Source of the DNA: FEN-1191 sp964528845
GTDB taxonomy: Bacteria > Pseudomonadota > Gammaproteobacteria > Steroidobacterales > Steroidobacteraceae
DNA length: 64,000 bases
NCBI GenBank assembly: GCA_964528845.1
Contig: CAZGVE010000004.1
Span: forward strand, 1 to 64,000
Reading direction: 5' to 3'
Each line of letters opens with the position of its first letter. Within the stretch, counting starts at the first letter, position 1. The notes below the pieces were generated by a model. The model was not told the origin of the DNA, did not search any database, and was given only the letters and a program-made list of their open reading frames with translations. A program made the position numbers and the translations under genes. Shown here piece after piece: positions 17,701 through 25,715 of this stretch.

Positions 17701-18115
17701 CCGGGCCGGACCGGGCGGCCACCGGCAACTGTCCCGCCAGCCAGTGGTTCAGTGCATCGATGGTCTGCACCCGCAATCGGCCGGGGTTTTGCAGCAGCTG
17801 CCAGCCGCGCTCCTGATCGCGCCGTGCCGCGGCCGCCAGGACCGCAGCGTCGATGCCAGGGACTGCACCACCCGTCCTGGCGGCCTCGAGCGCCGCCAGG
17901 ATGCGCACGCGCATCTCCGCGGCAGCCTTGCGCGTGAACGTAATGGCAAGGATCTCCTCCGGCGCATCCACCTGCGCCAGCAGGGAGAGCACGCGCGCGG
18001 TCAGTACCGTGGTCTTGCCGGAACCTGCCGGCGCCTGCAGCACTATCGAGCGGTCGACCGCGAGCGCGGCGCGGCGCGCATCGCGGTCCAGCGCGAGCGC
18101 GGTGCCGTCGCTCAT
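14759..18115 (-). CDS. addA: AddA-type UvrD-family helicase/nuclease for double-strand break repair
   Basis: 1118 residues from the ATG at 18115, which overlaps the addB stop (ATGA). All superfamily 1 motifs are visible: Walker A APAGSGKTT near residue 28, ITFTRKAAAEM, DEFQDTS near 399, GDPMQSIYQFREAEV, TIHAAKGLEWDVVILP and LLYVAMTRARENLHLL. A C-terminal RecB-like nuclease domain follows, with GTVVHAELQRL and the catalytic VDFKTS near residue 1058. With AddB it would unwind and trim broken DNA ends to load RecA. AddAB is less usual than RecBCD in gammaproteobacteria. Confidence 0.9.
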   Translation of the reverse strand: MSDGTALALDRDARRAALAVDRSIVLQAPAGSGKTTVLTARVLSLLAQVDAPEEILAITFTRKAAAEMRVRILAALEAARTGGAVPGIDAAVLAAAARRDQERGWQLLQNPGRLRVQTIDALNHWLAGQLPVAARSGPAPRIAPTPKPLYRRAARRALREALRDETLAGAAAVLFERLDNRWPRLEELLSEMLERRTHWLPRVLQQREGALAERVRESLHSVVCGALAAALARLPAALWQDAEALLAQCALPELTGVPGALSADPQCLPRWRALCRIALTEHGWRRQLTRREGFERTAAALKERARRWIEQVSEHAGAEQVLRAIQELPDAQPGLADRAALEALATLLTQAAAELQLEFVASGTVDHAYVAAAARQALHEQGEPSDLALRFGAALRHVLVDEFQDTSLEQYGLLQMLTAGWEAADGRTLFLVGDPMQSIYQFREAEVGLFLQARAYGVGPVVLQPLELRCNFRSRPSLVGWINEHCARLFPAQDDARLAAIRFLPSIPGRPAPPTAQGVGDAALRVHALPEADPVEEAARVLQIVRDARAHRPDASIAILVASRDHAAAIVPALRDAGFTLRGVDLERLRERAVVRDLLALTRALVHGGDRTAWVALLRAPWCGVPLGVLETLMEQAGADLYAGLTAAGGAGPDRARVARLCAALEPALRGAERALPLWRRTLHCWLRLGGPAIYPHEQERLDARAYLDALAQHPDASALAGEAMQELTERLYSSAPPQPGAIEIMTIHAAKGLEWDVVILPGLARRTAPDRDPLLHWIELPRARSGSDLLLAPIRANEEPRQHTLGAYIKGLRRERTRLERVRLLYVAMTRARENLHLLAACPLRTGPAGAAIAAPAPGSLLSHLWPALEQEFLAAAAAPAARPGSEPGMAAVPAPAVQDGAAPALWRVPDGWALPALPQPPPIERLRLAAPATRELPEYHWVGLTARAVGTVVHAELQRLATGTDRSPNRPAPRAREHYGAWLGELGVPAAERAAAGQRVLAALEATLADPRGRWLLSNEHPEAHSEWRLTGMHGGRVVNVIIDRMLIDAHGDRWIVDFKTSVHEGGALEAFIAAELQRYRGQLERYAALASGLGGAPARTALYFPLLGVFRELER

Positions 18116-20736
18116 GCGACCCCGCCTACCCGGGGGTGCTCGATGCGGCAGCACAGCCTGAGGTGGCAGTACTCACAGGCACCCGGTTGCGGGGCCACAC
18201 GCGCATCGCCGGCCAGGAACTCGGCCACCAGCGCGTTAAGTTCGCGAGTCCAGTGCTGCAGCAGTCCCGGCCAGCCCTGCGGCTCGGCGCCTGCGGCTTC
18301 CAGGCCGGCGAGCCGGTCAGCGCGATCGGCCACCCCACGCAATCGCAGTCCCGACGGCGCGAGCTGCAACGCCAGCACGGCGCGGGTCGCAGGACCCATC
18401 GCGAGCGCATAGGCCGGCAGCTGGGGCTGTGCGGGCCGTATCGCGGTCGCCTCGAACACATCGACCGCTCCGCTCTTGTAGTCGATCACGAGTTGCGCGC
18501 CATCTTCGAGGCGGTCGACGCGATCGAGACGCAGCTGCAGCGTGGCGCCGCCGATGTCCAGCGGCTGCGTGAACTCGCGCCCCTCGACCGTGAATGGCGC
18601 GCGGCCGCGCTCCCATTCGCGCACCCGCACCATCAGCTGCTGCGTACGCTCGCCTTCGGCCGCGAGCAGGCTTGGCGGCAGCAGCCCCGGCAGGCTGACC
18701 TGCACCTCAAGCAGCGCGCGCGCTACACAGTCCCGCGCCAGCGTGTGCGCGGCCTCCTCGCTGCGCTGATGCAGTGCCCTTGAATCCCCGAGCGCTTCCC
18801 AGAACAGCTCCAGTGCCCGATGCACGATCTGCCCGCGGCGGCGTGCGTCGACGCCCGGGACCGGGTGCGGTAACGGCTTGGCTCGCAAGCGCAGCTCCGC
18901 GAAGCTGCGAAACGGGCAGCGCGCCTGCAGCTCGAGCAACCTCGCCCCGCCGCGCAGCACGGCCGGGCCGCGCCAGCGTGGCCCGGCCGCGTCGCTCCAG
19001 GGCTCGAGCAGCGGGGCCCCTCGTGCGAGCGCGGCCTGGAGCAGAAACGGCTCGCTGTCCGCACTGCCATCAGGCGCGGCACTCGTGAGGCCAGAGAGCA
19101 GCGGACTTCGGGTACAAGGCAGATCGCCCTCGCTGCGGGCGATGCTGATCCGGCATTGGCGGGCGGCACGGTCCCAACGCGCGAGTGCAGCCAGCGCCAG
19201 CTGACGCTGGCCGTCGCTGCTCGCGCCCGGCAACCCTGCTGCCAGTTGCAGCGCCATCGGTATCAGCGGATCGGGCCGCGCCGGTGGCGGCCAGGCCTCG
19301 GCGGTCAAGCCCGCGATCCAGATGCCGTCGTAGCGGGCAATCGGATCCTCGAGGCTCGCGGTCAGCGTGACCGGGACATCATCGCTGGCAGGCTCGAAGG
19401 CACTGCGGTCCGCGAGCCGATCGAGCAGCAGGCTGGCCTGTGCGGCCGAGAGCCAGCGGGGCTGCGCGTCCAGAGCAGCGCAGTCGTTGAGCAATTCATC
19501 GAAGCGCTGCCTGGCTTGCTGTTCCGGGCTCGACAAGCCCGCACCCGGCCAGCCGGTGGCTGCCAGCGCACGTGCGAAGGCCGCGGCCCACCCGGCCGGA
19601 CTCGCGGACCCAGCCGCGCCTGGCGGATCCGGCACGACCGCCGCGAGCAGCTGCGCCAGCGCTTCGGCAGCAGCGTCACCGGCACCGCGACGCAGCGCCG
19701 GAACCAGTCCCTGGAGCAGCGCTGGATCCCCTGAATCGACGTCGTGTTCGCGCAGCCAGAGGTCCACCTGCAGCCGCGCGCCGGGATCGATAGCGGCGCA
19801 GTAGGGCGAGCGCAGCACGGCACTCAAGGTATCGAAGTCAGCGCGCCCGGCGCCCAGAGCGATCAACTGCAGTGCACTGCCCATCACCGGCTCGCTGCGC
19901 AGCGGCGCGCCGCCCTCCTGCGCGAAGGCCACCTCCTCTCCCAGGCAGCCGGGTTCCAAGATGGAGCGGTACGCGAGACGCTCGCCTAATGCGCGCTGCC
20001 AGCGAGAGGTCTGCTCCGCGAGCCGCGGCACCACCAGCAGCACCCGGGCGCGCGGATCGCGCCCGAGCAGCCCGGCGCACCACTCGGCGGCCGCAGCCGC
20101 CTCGCTGTCCGGATCCTGGCATTCCTGCAGCGGCAAAGCTGTGGGCGGCGTCAGTGCAGGCTCATCGATGCTCGCGCCGAGCTGCAGGAGCCAGCGGCGT
20201 CGTGCCGGCCCGAGCGCCGAAAATCCGACCACGCGCGTCGCGGACACGGGCTCGATCCAGGCGCACAGATCGTGCCAGGAGGTGGTCCCGAGCACACCGC
20301 GCTGCGCACAGCGCTCGCGGAAAGCGCGTCGGGCGCCGAGCAGCAGCGCGCTCTCCGGCGAAACGGGAGCACGCAGCGGCAGCGCGTAGTCATCGAGCAG
20401 CAGGACTGCACGACGTACGCTCTCCACCAGCGCGTCGGTGAACGGCGCGGACTCCTCGGCCCCGGCGGATTCGACCGCCTCGTGCCACCAGAGCCACTCC
20501 TCGCTCGCGCGCAGCCGCCGCGGCGCGTCGGCGCGTGCCAGCGCCGCTGCATCGAGAGCGCGCTCGATCCAGCCCGACCAGGGCAGCACGTCGGGGCTGT
20601 TCCAGGCGCGATGCCCGGCGGTGAGCTGCGCCGCCGTGTGCGCCAGACGCACCGCCGCTGCACGCTGCCGCGTCGGCACGATCAGCGTGCCGCCGTGGTT
20701 CAGGTGCGCAAGAAGATCGTCTGATAAATCAAGCAA
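18112..20736 (-). CDS. addB: AddB-type PD-(D/E)XK nuclease subunit
   Basis: 874 residues. The C-terminal nuclease shows GQIVHRALELFWEA and the catalytic VIDYKSGAVD near residue 750. Four cysteines placed as in AddB iron-sulfur clusters are present: one in QARCPFRSF near 605 and three in CEYCHLRLCC near 858. The N-terminal GTLIVPTRQRAA is the degenerate helicase-like start of the family, without a Walker A motif. The protein is shorter than classical AddB (about 1000 or more). The start is TTG at 20736 with no ribosome-binding site and a TATAAT box just upstream. Confidence 0.87.
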   Translation of the reverse strand: MLDLSDDLLAHLNHGGTLIVPTRQRAAAVRLAHTAAQLTAGHRAWNSPDVLPWSGWIERALDAAALARADAPRRLRASEEWLWWHEAVESAGAEESAPFTDALVESVRRAVLLLDDYALPLRAPVSPESALLLGARRAFRERCAQRGVLGTTSWHDLCAWIEPVSATRVVGFSALGPARRRWLLQLGASIDEPALTPPTALPLQECQDPDSEAAAAAEWCAGLLGRDPRARVLLVVPRLAEQTSRWQRALGERLAYRSILEPGCLGEEVAFAQEGGAPLRSEPVMGSALQLIALGAGRADFDTLSAVLRSPYCAAIDPGARLQVDLWLREHDVDSGDPALLQGLVPALRRGAGDAAAEALAQLLAAVVPDPPGAAGSASPAGWAAAFARALAATGWPGAGLSSPEQQARQRFDELLNDCAALDAQPRWLSAAQASLLLDRLADRSAFEPASDDVPVTLTASLEDPIARYDGIWIAGLTAEAWPPPARPDPLIPMALQLAAGLPGASSDGQRQLALAALARWDRAARQCRISIARSEGDLPCTRSPLLSGLTSAAPDGSADSEPFLLQAALARGAPLLEPWSDAAGPRWRGPAVLRGGARLLELQARCPFRSFAELRLRAKPLPHPVPGVDARRRGQIVHRALELFWEALGDSRALHQRSEEAAHTLARDCVARALLEVQVSLPGLLPPSLLAAEGERTQQLMVRVREWERGRAPFTVEGREFTQPLDIGGATLQLRLDRVDRLEDGAQLVIDYKSGAVDVFEATAIRPAQPQLPAYALAMGPATRAVLALQLAPSGLRLRGVADRADRLAGLEAAGAEPQGWPGLLQHWTRELNALVAEFLAGDARVAPQPGACEYCHLRLCCRIEHPRVGGVA

Positions 20737-20744
20737 ATCAATAT

Positions 20745-20774
20745 ATTATATTATTTTATTCGACGTTACTTGAA
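20745..20774 (-). promoter_or_regulatory. Predicted addBA promoter, nearly leaderless
   Basis: The 29 bp between the aminotransferase and addB are almost pure A/T. On the minus strand an exact TATAAT runs from 20750 to 20745. A TTCAAG (20774 to 20769) lies 18 bases upstream and overlaps the stop of the aminotransferase gene. Only eight bases separate the -10 box from the TTG start of addB, so the transcript would begin at or next to the start codon. Confidence 0.6.
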
Positions 20775-22043
20775 GCGAGCCTGGGCGGCGACGACGCTGC
20801 CGCGCGCCGCCTCCGGCGCCCGTGCCGCATAGGCGGTGAGCAGCTCTTCGATCCGCCCGAACACGCCATGCAACGTCGCAGCGTCGGGCAGCGTGGTCAC
20901 CCGAAAGTGGTTGCGGTAGGCCACATTGAAGCTCACTCCGGGTGCCACCAGCACGTGCTTCTGCTCCAGCAGGTCGAGCGCGAACTGCTGGTCATCGAAA
21001 TCCGGCAGCAGGCTCGTGTCCACACCGATGAACGCGTACATGGCGCCATTTGGCTTCGCACAGCGCAGGAAGCGACTGCCGGCCACGGCCTCGAGGATGG
21101 CGCGCCGCGACTCGTACAGTCGCCCTCCGGGACTCACGATCTCGCGGATGCTCTGGTAGCCGCCGAGCGCCGTCTGCACTGCCCATTGGGCCGGCACGTT
21201 GCTGCATAGCCGGAGCGAGGAGAGCAGTTCCAGCGCCGAGAAATATTCGCTCGCACCACGCAGCGTGCCGGAGAACGCGGCCCAGCCGACCCGATAGCCG
21301 CAGGCACGATAGATCTTGGACAGTCCCGAGAGCGTCGCACAGAGCGTGTCGCGCACCAGCGTTGCCATCGGTATCGATTCGGCGCCGTCGTAGACCATCT
21401 GATCGTAGATCTCGTCGCTGAACACGACCAGCTTGTGACGCTCCGCGAGACTGGCGAGGCCCTCGAGCACCGCTCGCGGATAGGTCGCGCCAGTGGGATT
21501 ATTCGGATTGATTATCACGATCGCGCGCGTGCGGTGCGTGACCAGCGCCGCCACCTCGGCCGGATCGGGCACGAAGCCGTTCTCCGGCCGACACGGATAA
21601 TGCACGGCCCGCCCCCGGTTGAGATTGACGGCGGCGGTCCAGAGCGGGTAATCGGGGCTCGGCACCAGCACCTCGTCCCCATCGTTCAGCAGCGCACGCA
21701 ACACCAGATCGATCAGCTCGCTGACGCCATTGCCGATGAACACCTCTTCGGCGCTGATGCCGGCGATGCCGCGTGCCTGCTGCTGCATGACCACCGCTTC
21801 GCGTGCCGGAAAGATACCCTTCTGGTGGCAGTACCCCTCGCTGTCGGCGAGGTTCTCGATCATCGCCAGGCGCATCGTCTCCGGCGTCCTGAAACCGAAC
21901 AGCCGCGGATTGCCGATATTGAGCGAGATGATCTCGTAGCCCTGACGCTCGAGTTCGTGGGCGCGACGCGCAAGCCGGCCGCGGATCTCGTAGCGTACCG
22001 TCCGCAGCGACTCACTGGGTCGCACGACGCTGTCATTACTCAT
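20766..22043 (-). CDS. alaA: Class I/II PLP aminotransferase, alanine aminotransferase (AlaA) type
   Basis: 425 residues. The fold type I signature is complete: SLNIGNPRLFGF at the N-terminus, GNGVSELIDLVLRALL, NPNNPTGATYP, FSDEIYDQMVYDG, and SGLSKIYRACGYRVGW with the PLP-binding Lys near residue 241. SLNIGNP and the SKIYRACGYR segment resemble glutamate-pyruvate aminotransferase AlaA of enterics. It would exchange amino groups between glutamate and pyruvate. Substrate assignment rests on remembered resemblance; other alpha-amino acids cannot be excluded. It is followed by addB on the same strand. Confidence 0.82.
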   Translation of the reverse strand: MSNDSVVRPSESLRTVRYEIRGRLARRAHELERQGYEIISLNIGNPRLFGFRTPETMRLAMIENLADSEGYCHQKGIFPAREAVVMQQQARGIAGISAEEVFIGNGVSELIDLVLRALLNDGDEVLVPSPDYPLWTAAVNLNRGRAVHYPCRPENGFVPDPAEVAALVTHRTRAIVIINPNNPTGATYPRAVLEGLASLAERHKLVVFSDEIYDQMVYDGAESIPMATLVRDTLCATLSGLSKIYRACGYRVGWAAFSGTLRGASEYFSALELLSSLRLCSNVPAQWAVQTALGGYQSIREIVSPGGRLYESRRAILEAVAGSRFLRCAKPNGAMYAFIGVDTSLLPDFDDQQFALDLLEQKHVLVAPGVSFNVAYRNHFRVTTLPDAATLHGVFGRIEELLTAYAARAPEAARGSVVAAQARFK

Positions 22044-22054
22044 GGGCCGGTCGC

Positions 22055-22537
22055 TCAGAGCTGCGCCAATACGTAGTCGGCGGCCGAGACCTTGAACTGG
22101 CCCGGCGCCTCGACATGCAGCTGGCGCACCACGCCATCCTCGATGAGCATTGCGAAGCGCTTGGCACGCTCTCCCATGCCAAATCCGCGCGCGTCGAGCT
22201 CGAGGCCGAGCGCGCGGGTGTACTCTCCATTGCCGTCCGCAAGCATCAGCACTTTGCCCAGCGCGTTGCCAGCCTTGCCCCAGGCATTCATCACGAATAC
22301 GTCATTGACCGCGAGGCAGGCGATGGTGTCGATGCCCTTGGCTTTGAGCGCGTCGAAATGCTCCAAATAGCCGGGCAGGTGCCGCGCATCGCATGTCGGC
22401 GTAAACGCTCCTGGCACGGCGAACAGCACCACCCGCTTGCCCCCGAAGAGTTCGGCGCTGCCGAGATCGGTCGGTCCCTTCTCGCCCATGATCTTGAAAG
22501 TGCCCGCAGGCATCCGCTCGCCGATGCTGATCGTCAT
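22055..22537 (-). CDS. Peroxiredoxin, Prx5 type
   Basis: 160 residues from the ATG at 22537, which has AGGAG at the right distance; the open frame extends further but without family features. The peroxidatic Cys49 lies in VPGAFTPTCDARHLPGY, the Prx5 signature, and LAVNDVFVMNAWGKA and RFAMLIEDGVV follow as in the family. It reduces peroxides using thiols such as glutathione or thioredoxin. It lies 11 bp before the aminotransferase on the same strand and just after the terminator of the TPR gene. Confidence 0.93.
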   Translation of the reverse strand: MTISIGERMPAGTFKIMGEKGPTDLGSAELFGGKRVVLFAVPGAFTPTCDARHLPGYLEHFDALKAKGIDTIACLAVNDVFVMNAWGKAGNALGKVLMLADGNGEYTRALGLELDARGFGMGERAKRFAMLIEDGVVRQLHVEAPGQFKVSAADYVLAQL

Positions 22538-22576
22538 GGGAACTGCTCCTGGTTGAGTCGCGGCGGCAGTGTAACA

Positions 22577-22602
22577 AAAAGGGCCGGAAGACCGGCCCTT
22601 CA
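22577..22602 (-). terminator. Intrinsic terminator after the TPR gene
   Basis: On the minus strand a 9-bp stem AAGGGCCGG / CCGGCCCTT with a four-base loop is followed by a T run (CCCTTTTTGTT). It sits between the stop of the TPR gene and the start of the peroxiredoxin, and would end transcripts from the tonB-exbB-exbD unit. Confidence 0.82.
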
Positions 22603-22650
22603 AGACTCGAGCGGCAGGCCGACTGGCCCGCCGCCGCAGTTAGCTGTACT

Positions 22651-23895
22651 TCAGGCGTTGTGCGCGCCAGCATGCAGCGCCCAGAGCTTGCCCAGGCGCG
22701 CATAGCCCGGGGTACTCGATGCGGCTGCCTTCTCGAACGCACGCAAGGCCTCGGCGCTATTCTTGGCCTTGAGCTGCGCCATGCCGAGCAGCAAGTTGGC
22801 CTCATCGGCATTCTTCAGCATGCCTTTCGCGATGCCCTTGGAGATGTCCGCGACCGCCTTCTCAGCCTGGCCATAGCTCAGGTACGCGGCGCCGACCTGC
22901 ACCAACGCATCGCCAGTCGCGCCGTTGCCAGCGTCGCGCTCAGCAGCCGCGAGCGTCGACTGGTCGTTGATGGCCCGCTGCTTGGCGCCATCGAGCAGAT
23001 GCTGATAGCGATCCTTGTCGCGCTGCTCGGTGAACACGTTCTGCGCAAAGGCATGTTCGAGCACGCCCTGGCTCTCGCCCGGGAAGCCCTGATCGAGCGC
23101 AAGCTCGGCCATGTCGGCATAGTCGACCCCGCGCTTGAGCACGCCCACTTCGCTCATGAAGCGATAAACGTCGAGCTGCAGGTGTGCGTCCTTGATGTCG
23201 GAGCGCAGCAGCGGGGCGAGCGCATTGAGCCAGTAGTCGGGCTTGGGATAGTAAGCGACCAGCTTCTCGATGACCCGGGCAGCGCCGGCATCGTCGTTGG
23301 CCTTGCTGTAGCAGTTCCACTGAAAGGCAAGCAGCTTCTCGTCAGGCTTTTCCTGGTGCTCGATCACCTGCTGGATCGTGGCGGCAGCGTCCTTGAACTT
23401 GCCGAGCCGGTTCTGTGCATCGGCGATCGAGGTCAGGATGTCCGCATCGTTCGGCATTCGCTTGAGCGCGTTCTGGCCGGCATCCACGACCTTGGCGTAG
23501 TCCTTCTGCTGGAAGTACAGGCCGACGATCGCCCTCAGCCACGCCTTCTGCTGGTCCGAGGACGCGTACTGCGATTCGGATGCCGCCTGCAGCGCGGCAA
23601 TCTCGTTCGGAACGTCCTGCTTCTGCTGGTAGATGACGCTCAGCCAGGCGTTCATGATGAAGTTGTCGTATGCGCTCTTCTCGACCTGGACCGCCTGGGC
23701 TTCCTTGATAGCGGTCAGCGCAGCCTCCCAGTTCTTGGCCGCCATCGCCTCCTGCGCCGCCTTGAGCGGCTTGGCGAGCTTCGCCGTCACCGTGGGGGCA
23801 TCGGCCGCGGTGGCGGCAACGTATACGGAGGGCAGCGCGAACAGCGCAACGGCCATGGCCGTGAGCCCGATGCGAACCTTCAAACGATTCCTCAT
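22651..23895 (-). CDS. Secreted TPR-repeat protein of the TonB-ExbBD unit
   Basis: 414 residues from the ATG at 23895, preceded by GAGGAAATCC. A signal peptide ends near AATAADA. The rest is helical with several tetratricopeptide-like repeats, for example MAAKNWEAALTAIKEAQA, FQQKDYAKVVDAGQNAL, RLGKFKDAAATIQQVI and SYGQAEKAVADISKGI. TPR arrays hold proteins together; the exact role is unknown. It directly follows the second exbD gene, so it may assist the TonB machinery in the periplasm. No enzymatic motif is visible. Confidence 0.8.
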   Translation of the reverse strand: MRNRLKVRIGLTAMAVALFALPSVYVAATAADAPTVTAKLAKPLKAAQEAMAAKNWEAALTAIKEAQAVQVEKSAYDNFIMNAWLSVIYQQKQDVPNEIAALQAASESQYASSDQQKAWLRAIVGLYFQQKDYAKVVDAGQNALKRMPNDADILTSIADAQNRLGKFKDAAATIQQVIEHQEKPDEKLLAFQWNCYSKANDDAGAARVIEKLVAYYPKPDYWLNALAPLLRSDIKDAHLQLDVYRFMSEVGVLKRGVDYADMAELALDQGFPGESQGVLEHAFAQNVFTEQRDKDRYQHLLDGAKQRAINDQSTLAAAERDAGNGATGDALVQVGAAYLSYGQAEKAVADISKGIAKGMLKNADEANLLLGMAQLKAKNSAEALRAFEKAAASSTPGYARLGKLWALHAGAHNA

Positions 23896-23967
23896 GGATT
23901 TCCTCAATGACACGAACGGTACCGGCCCGCTGCGCGCCATCGGGCGCGTACGAACCGGCGGACGGTT

Positions 23968-24396
23968 TTACTGCTGCAGGAACTCACTCGTATTGACGAA
24001 GCCGATCTTGTCCATGTGGCTGCGCTGCGCAGCCGCCAGCACTCGGGCAACGACGTCGTACTTCACGTGGGCGTCGGGTGCCAGGTGCAGCTCCGGCTGC
24101 GGATCCTTGCCCGCGGCATCCACGAACTGCTGCTCGAGGTCGGCCATCGACTTGACGGCTTCGCCGTTCCACGAGATCGCACCGTCGTAGTAGATGTCGA
24201 GATTGATGATTTCGGGCGGATGGTCCGGGGGCGGCTGGTTCTGATTCGGCGGCGGCATATCGAGCTTCACCGCGTGCGTCATGACCGGCAGCGTCACGAT
24301 CAGCGTGACCAGCAGCACCAGCATCACGTCGATCAGCGGCGTGGTGTTGATATCGCACATCGGGGCACCGCTCTCGCCCCCTACGCTCATTGACAT
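23968..24396 (-). CDS. exbD: ExbD/TolR-family protein (second copy)
   Basis: 142 residues. One N-terminal membrane helix carries the conserved Asp23 in NTTPLIDVMLVLLVTL, which binds protons in the ExbBD motor. A periplasmic domain with IINLDIYYDGAISWNGEAV and RSHMDKIGFVNTSEF follows. It differs from the first ExbD in its linker (PPPNQNQPPPDHPP). Tandem exbD1-exbD2 is known from Xanthomonas, where the second copy is not needed for iron uptake but matters for other functions. It lies 35 bp after the first copy. Confidence 0.9.
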   Translation of the reverse strand: MSMSVGGESGAPMCDINTTPLIDVMLVLLVTLIVTLPVMTHAVKLDMPPPNQNQPPPDHPPEIINLDIYYDGAISWNGEAVKSMADLEQQFVDAAGKDPQPELHLAPDAHVKYDVVARVLAAAQRSHMDKIGFVNTSEFLQQ

Positions 24397-24431
24397 GAAT
24401 GTTTACCCCTTACCTGAAGTAGCCGCGGCGC

Positions 24432-24872
24432 TCAGCGGTAGCCGCGCACGCCGTGGTCCGGCTCGGTGATGAACCCGACCTTGACCACCCCACCGCGATT
24501 GATCGCGGCGATGACCTTGCCGACGTTCTTGTACTCCGCATTCGCGTCGCCACGAATGTGGATCTCCGGCTGCGGGACCTTCACTGCTTCCCGCTCGACC
24601 CACTGCACCAGCACGTTCATGTCCGTCACCTTCTGCAGGCCCCAATAGACGTCGCCATCCGACGTGACCGACACGGTGATGTTCTCCGGCTTGGTCTGCG
24701 TCGGGATATTCACCGCCTTGGGCACCTTCACCGGCACGTTCTTCGTGATGACCGGGATGGTGATCAGGAAGATGATCAGCAGCACCAGCATCACGTCGAC
24801 CAGCGGCGTGGTATTGATCTCCGAGATCGTCGCGGCTTCGCCGTCGTCGCTCGTTGCCATGCTCATGGACAT
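24432..24872 (-). CDS. exbD: ExbD/TolR-family protein (first copy)
   Basis: 146 residues. The helix SEINTTPLVDVMLVLLIIFL contains the proton-carrying Asp26, and the periplasmic part has ITVSVTSDGDVYWG and PEIHIRGDANAEYKNVGKVI, the conserved ExbD segments. It forms the energising complex with ExbB and TonB in the inner membrane. It starts 28 bp after exbB and is the standard, better conserved copy. Confidence 0.93.
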   Translation of the reverse strand: MSMSMATSDDGEAATISEINTTPLVDVMLVLLIIFLITIPVITKNVPVKVPKAVNIPTQTKPENITVSVTSDGDVYWGLQKVTDMNVLVQWVEREAVKVPQPEIHIRGDANAEYKNVGKVIAAINRGGVVKVGFITEPDHGVRGYR

Positions 24873-24900
24873 GTTGAGGTACTCCGCCGGTTCGATGCGA

Positions 24901-25605
24901 TCAGTTGCCGACGCGCGCGCCGCTTACCAGATAGGCATGCAGATCGCTGGCGAAGTTCCGCACATCGTCCGTGATGCCCTTGTTCCGGCGCAGCAGCCAG
25001 TTGTAGCCGAGCACCGCAGGGACGGCGACGAACAGACCGATCGCCGTCATGATCAGCGCCTCGCCGACCGGGCCTGCGACGCGGTCGATGCTCGCCTGGC
25101 CGGCGATGCCGATGTTGATCAGCGCCTGGAGGATGCCCATGACGGTGCCGAACAGGCCGACGAACGGCGCGGTCGAGCCGACCGTCGCGAGGAACGACAG
25201 ACCGCCGCTGCTGCGTGCCGTGACCGCCTCAACGGCGCGCTGCAGCGCCAGCGTGATCCACTCGTGCAGGTCGATACGGTCGGTCAGGCGCCCTTCATGA
25301 TGGGACGCCGCGCGCAGGCCGCTCTCCGCGATGAAGCGATAGTCGTCGGCCTTGGGCAGGCGGTCGACGCCGTCCTTGAGCGAGGGCGCGGTCCAGAACT
25401 GCTTCTCGACGACTTTTCCAGACTTCCTGAGCGCCCGCTGGTCCCAGAGCTTCGTGAACATGATGAACCAGGAGCCCAATGACATGGCCACCAGGACCAG
25501 GAGCGTCCCGCGGGTCACGACGGTGCCGTTCACCCAGAGCGGTATCAGGCCGTACGGGTTGCCGGCGGCGGTGGTAGTGGCTGCTGCTGCTGCTGCGGTA
25601 TCCAT
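24901..25605 (-). CDS. exbB: ExbB/TolQ-family proton channel protein
   Basis: 234 residues. An Ala/Thr-rich N-terminus precedes three membrane helices: LLVLVAMSLGSWFIMFTKLW, the segment around LATVGSTAPFVGLFGTVMGIL and IGLFVAVPAVLGYNWL. The conserved VGSTAPFVGLFGTV and GPVGEALIMTAIGLFVAVPA stretches form the proton path with ExbD. It belongs with tonB upstream and two exbD genes downstream. Confidence 0.93.
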   Translation of the reverse strand: MDTAAAAAATTTAAGNPYGLIPLWVNGTVVTRGTLLVLVAMSLGSWFIMFTKLWDQRALRKSGKVVEKQFWTAPSLKDGVDRLPKADDYRFIAESGLRAASHHEGRLTDRIDLHEWITLALQRAVEAVTARSSGGLSFLATVGSTAPFVGLFGTVMGILQALINIGIAGQASIDRVAGPVGEALIMTAIGLFVAVPAVLGYNWLLRRNKGITDDVRNFASDLHAYLVSGARVGN

Positions 25606-25715
25606 GATTTTCCTCTTTCTGACTCATACCCGCCCGGCACGCACCCGGCGGACCCATTGCTAAAACCCCAAGTCGACTCTGGGCGCGCCCAGGTTTCGGC
25701 TACTGACGCCGCCCA

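Noticed and set aside
16295..18412. 705-codon open frame on the plus strand
   Set aside because: Antisense to addA and addB, which have complete helicase and nuclease motifs; the product is Arg/Gln-rich and resembles no family.
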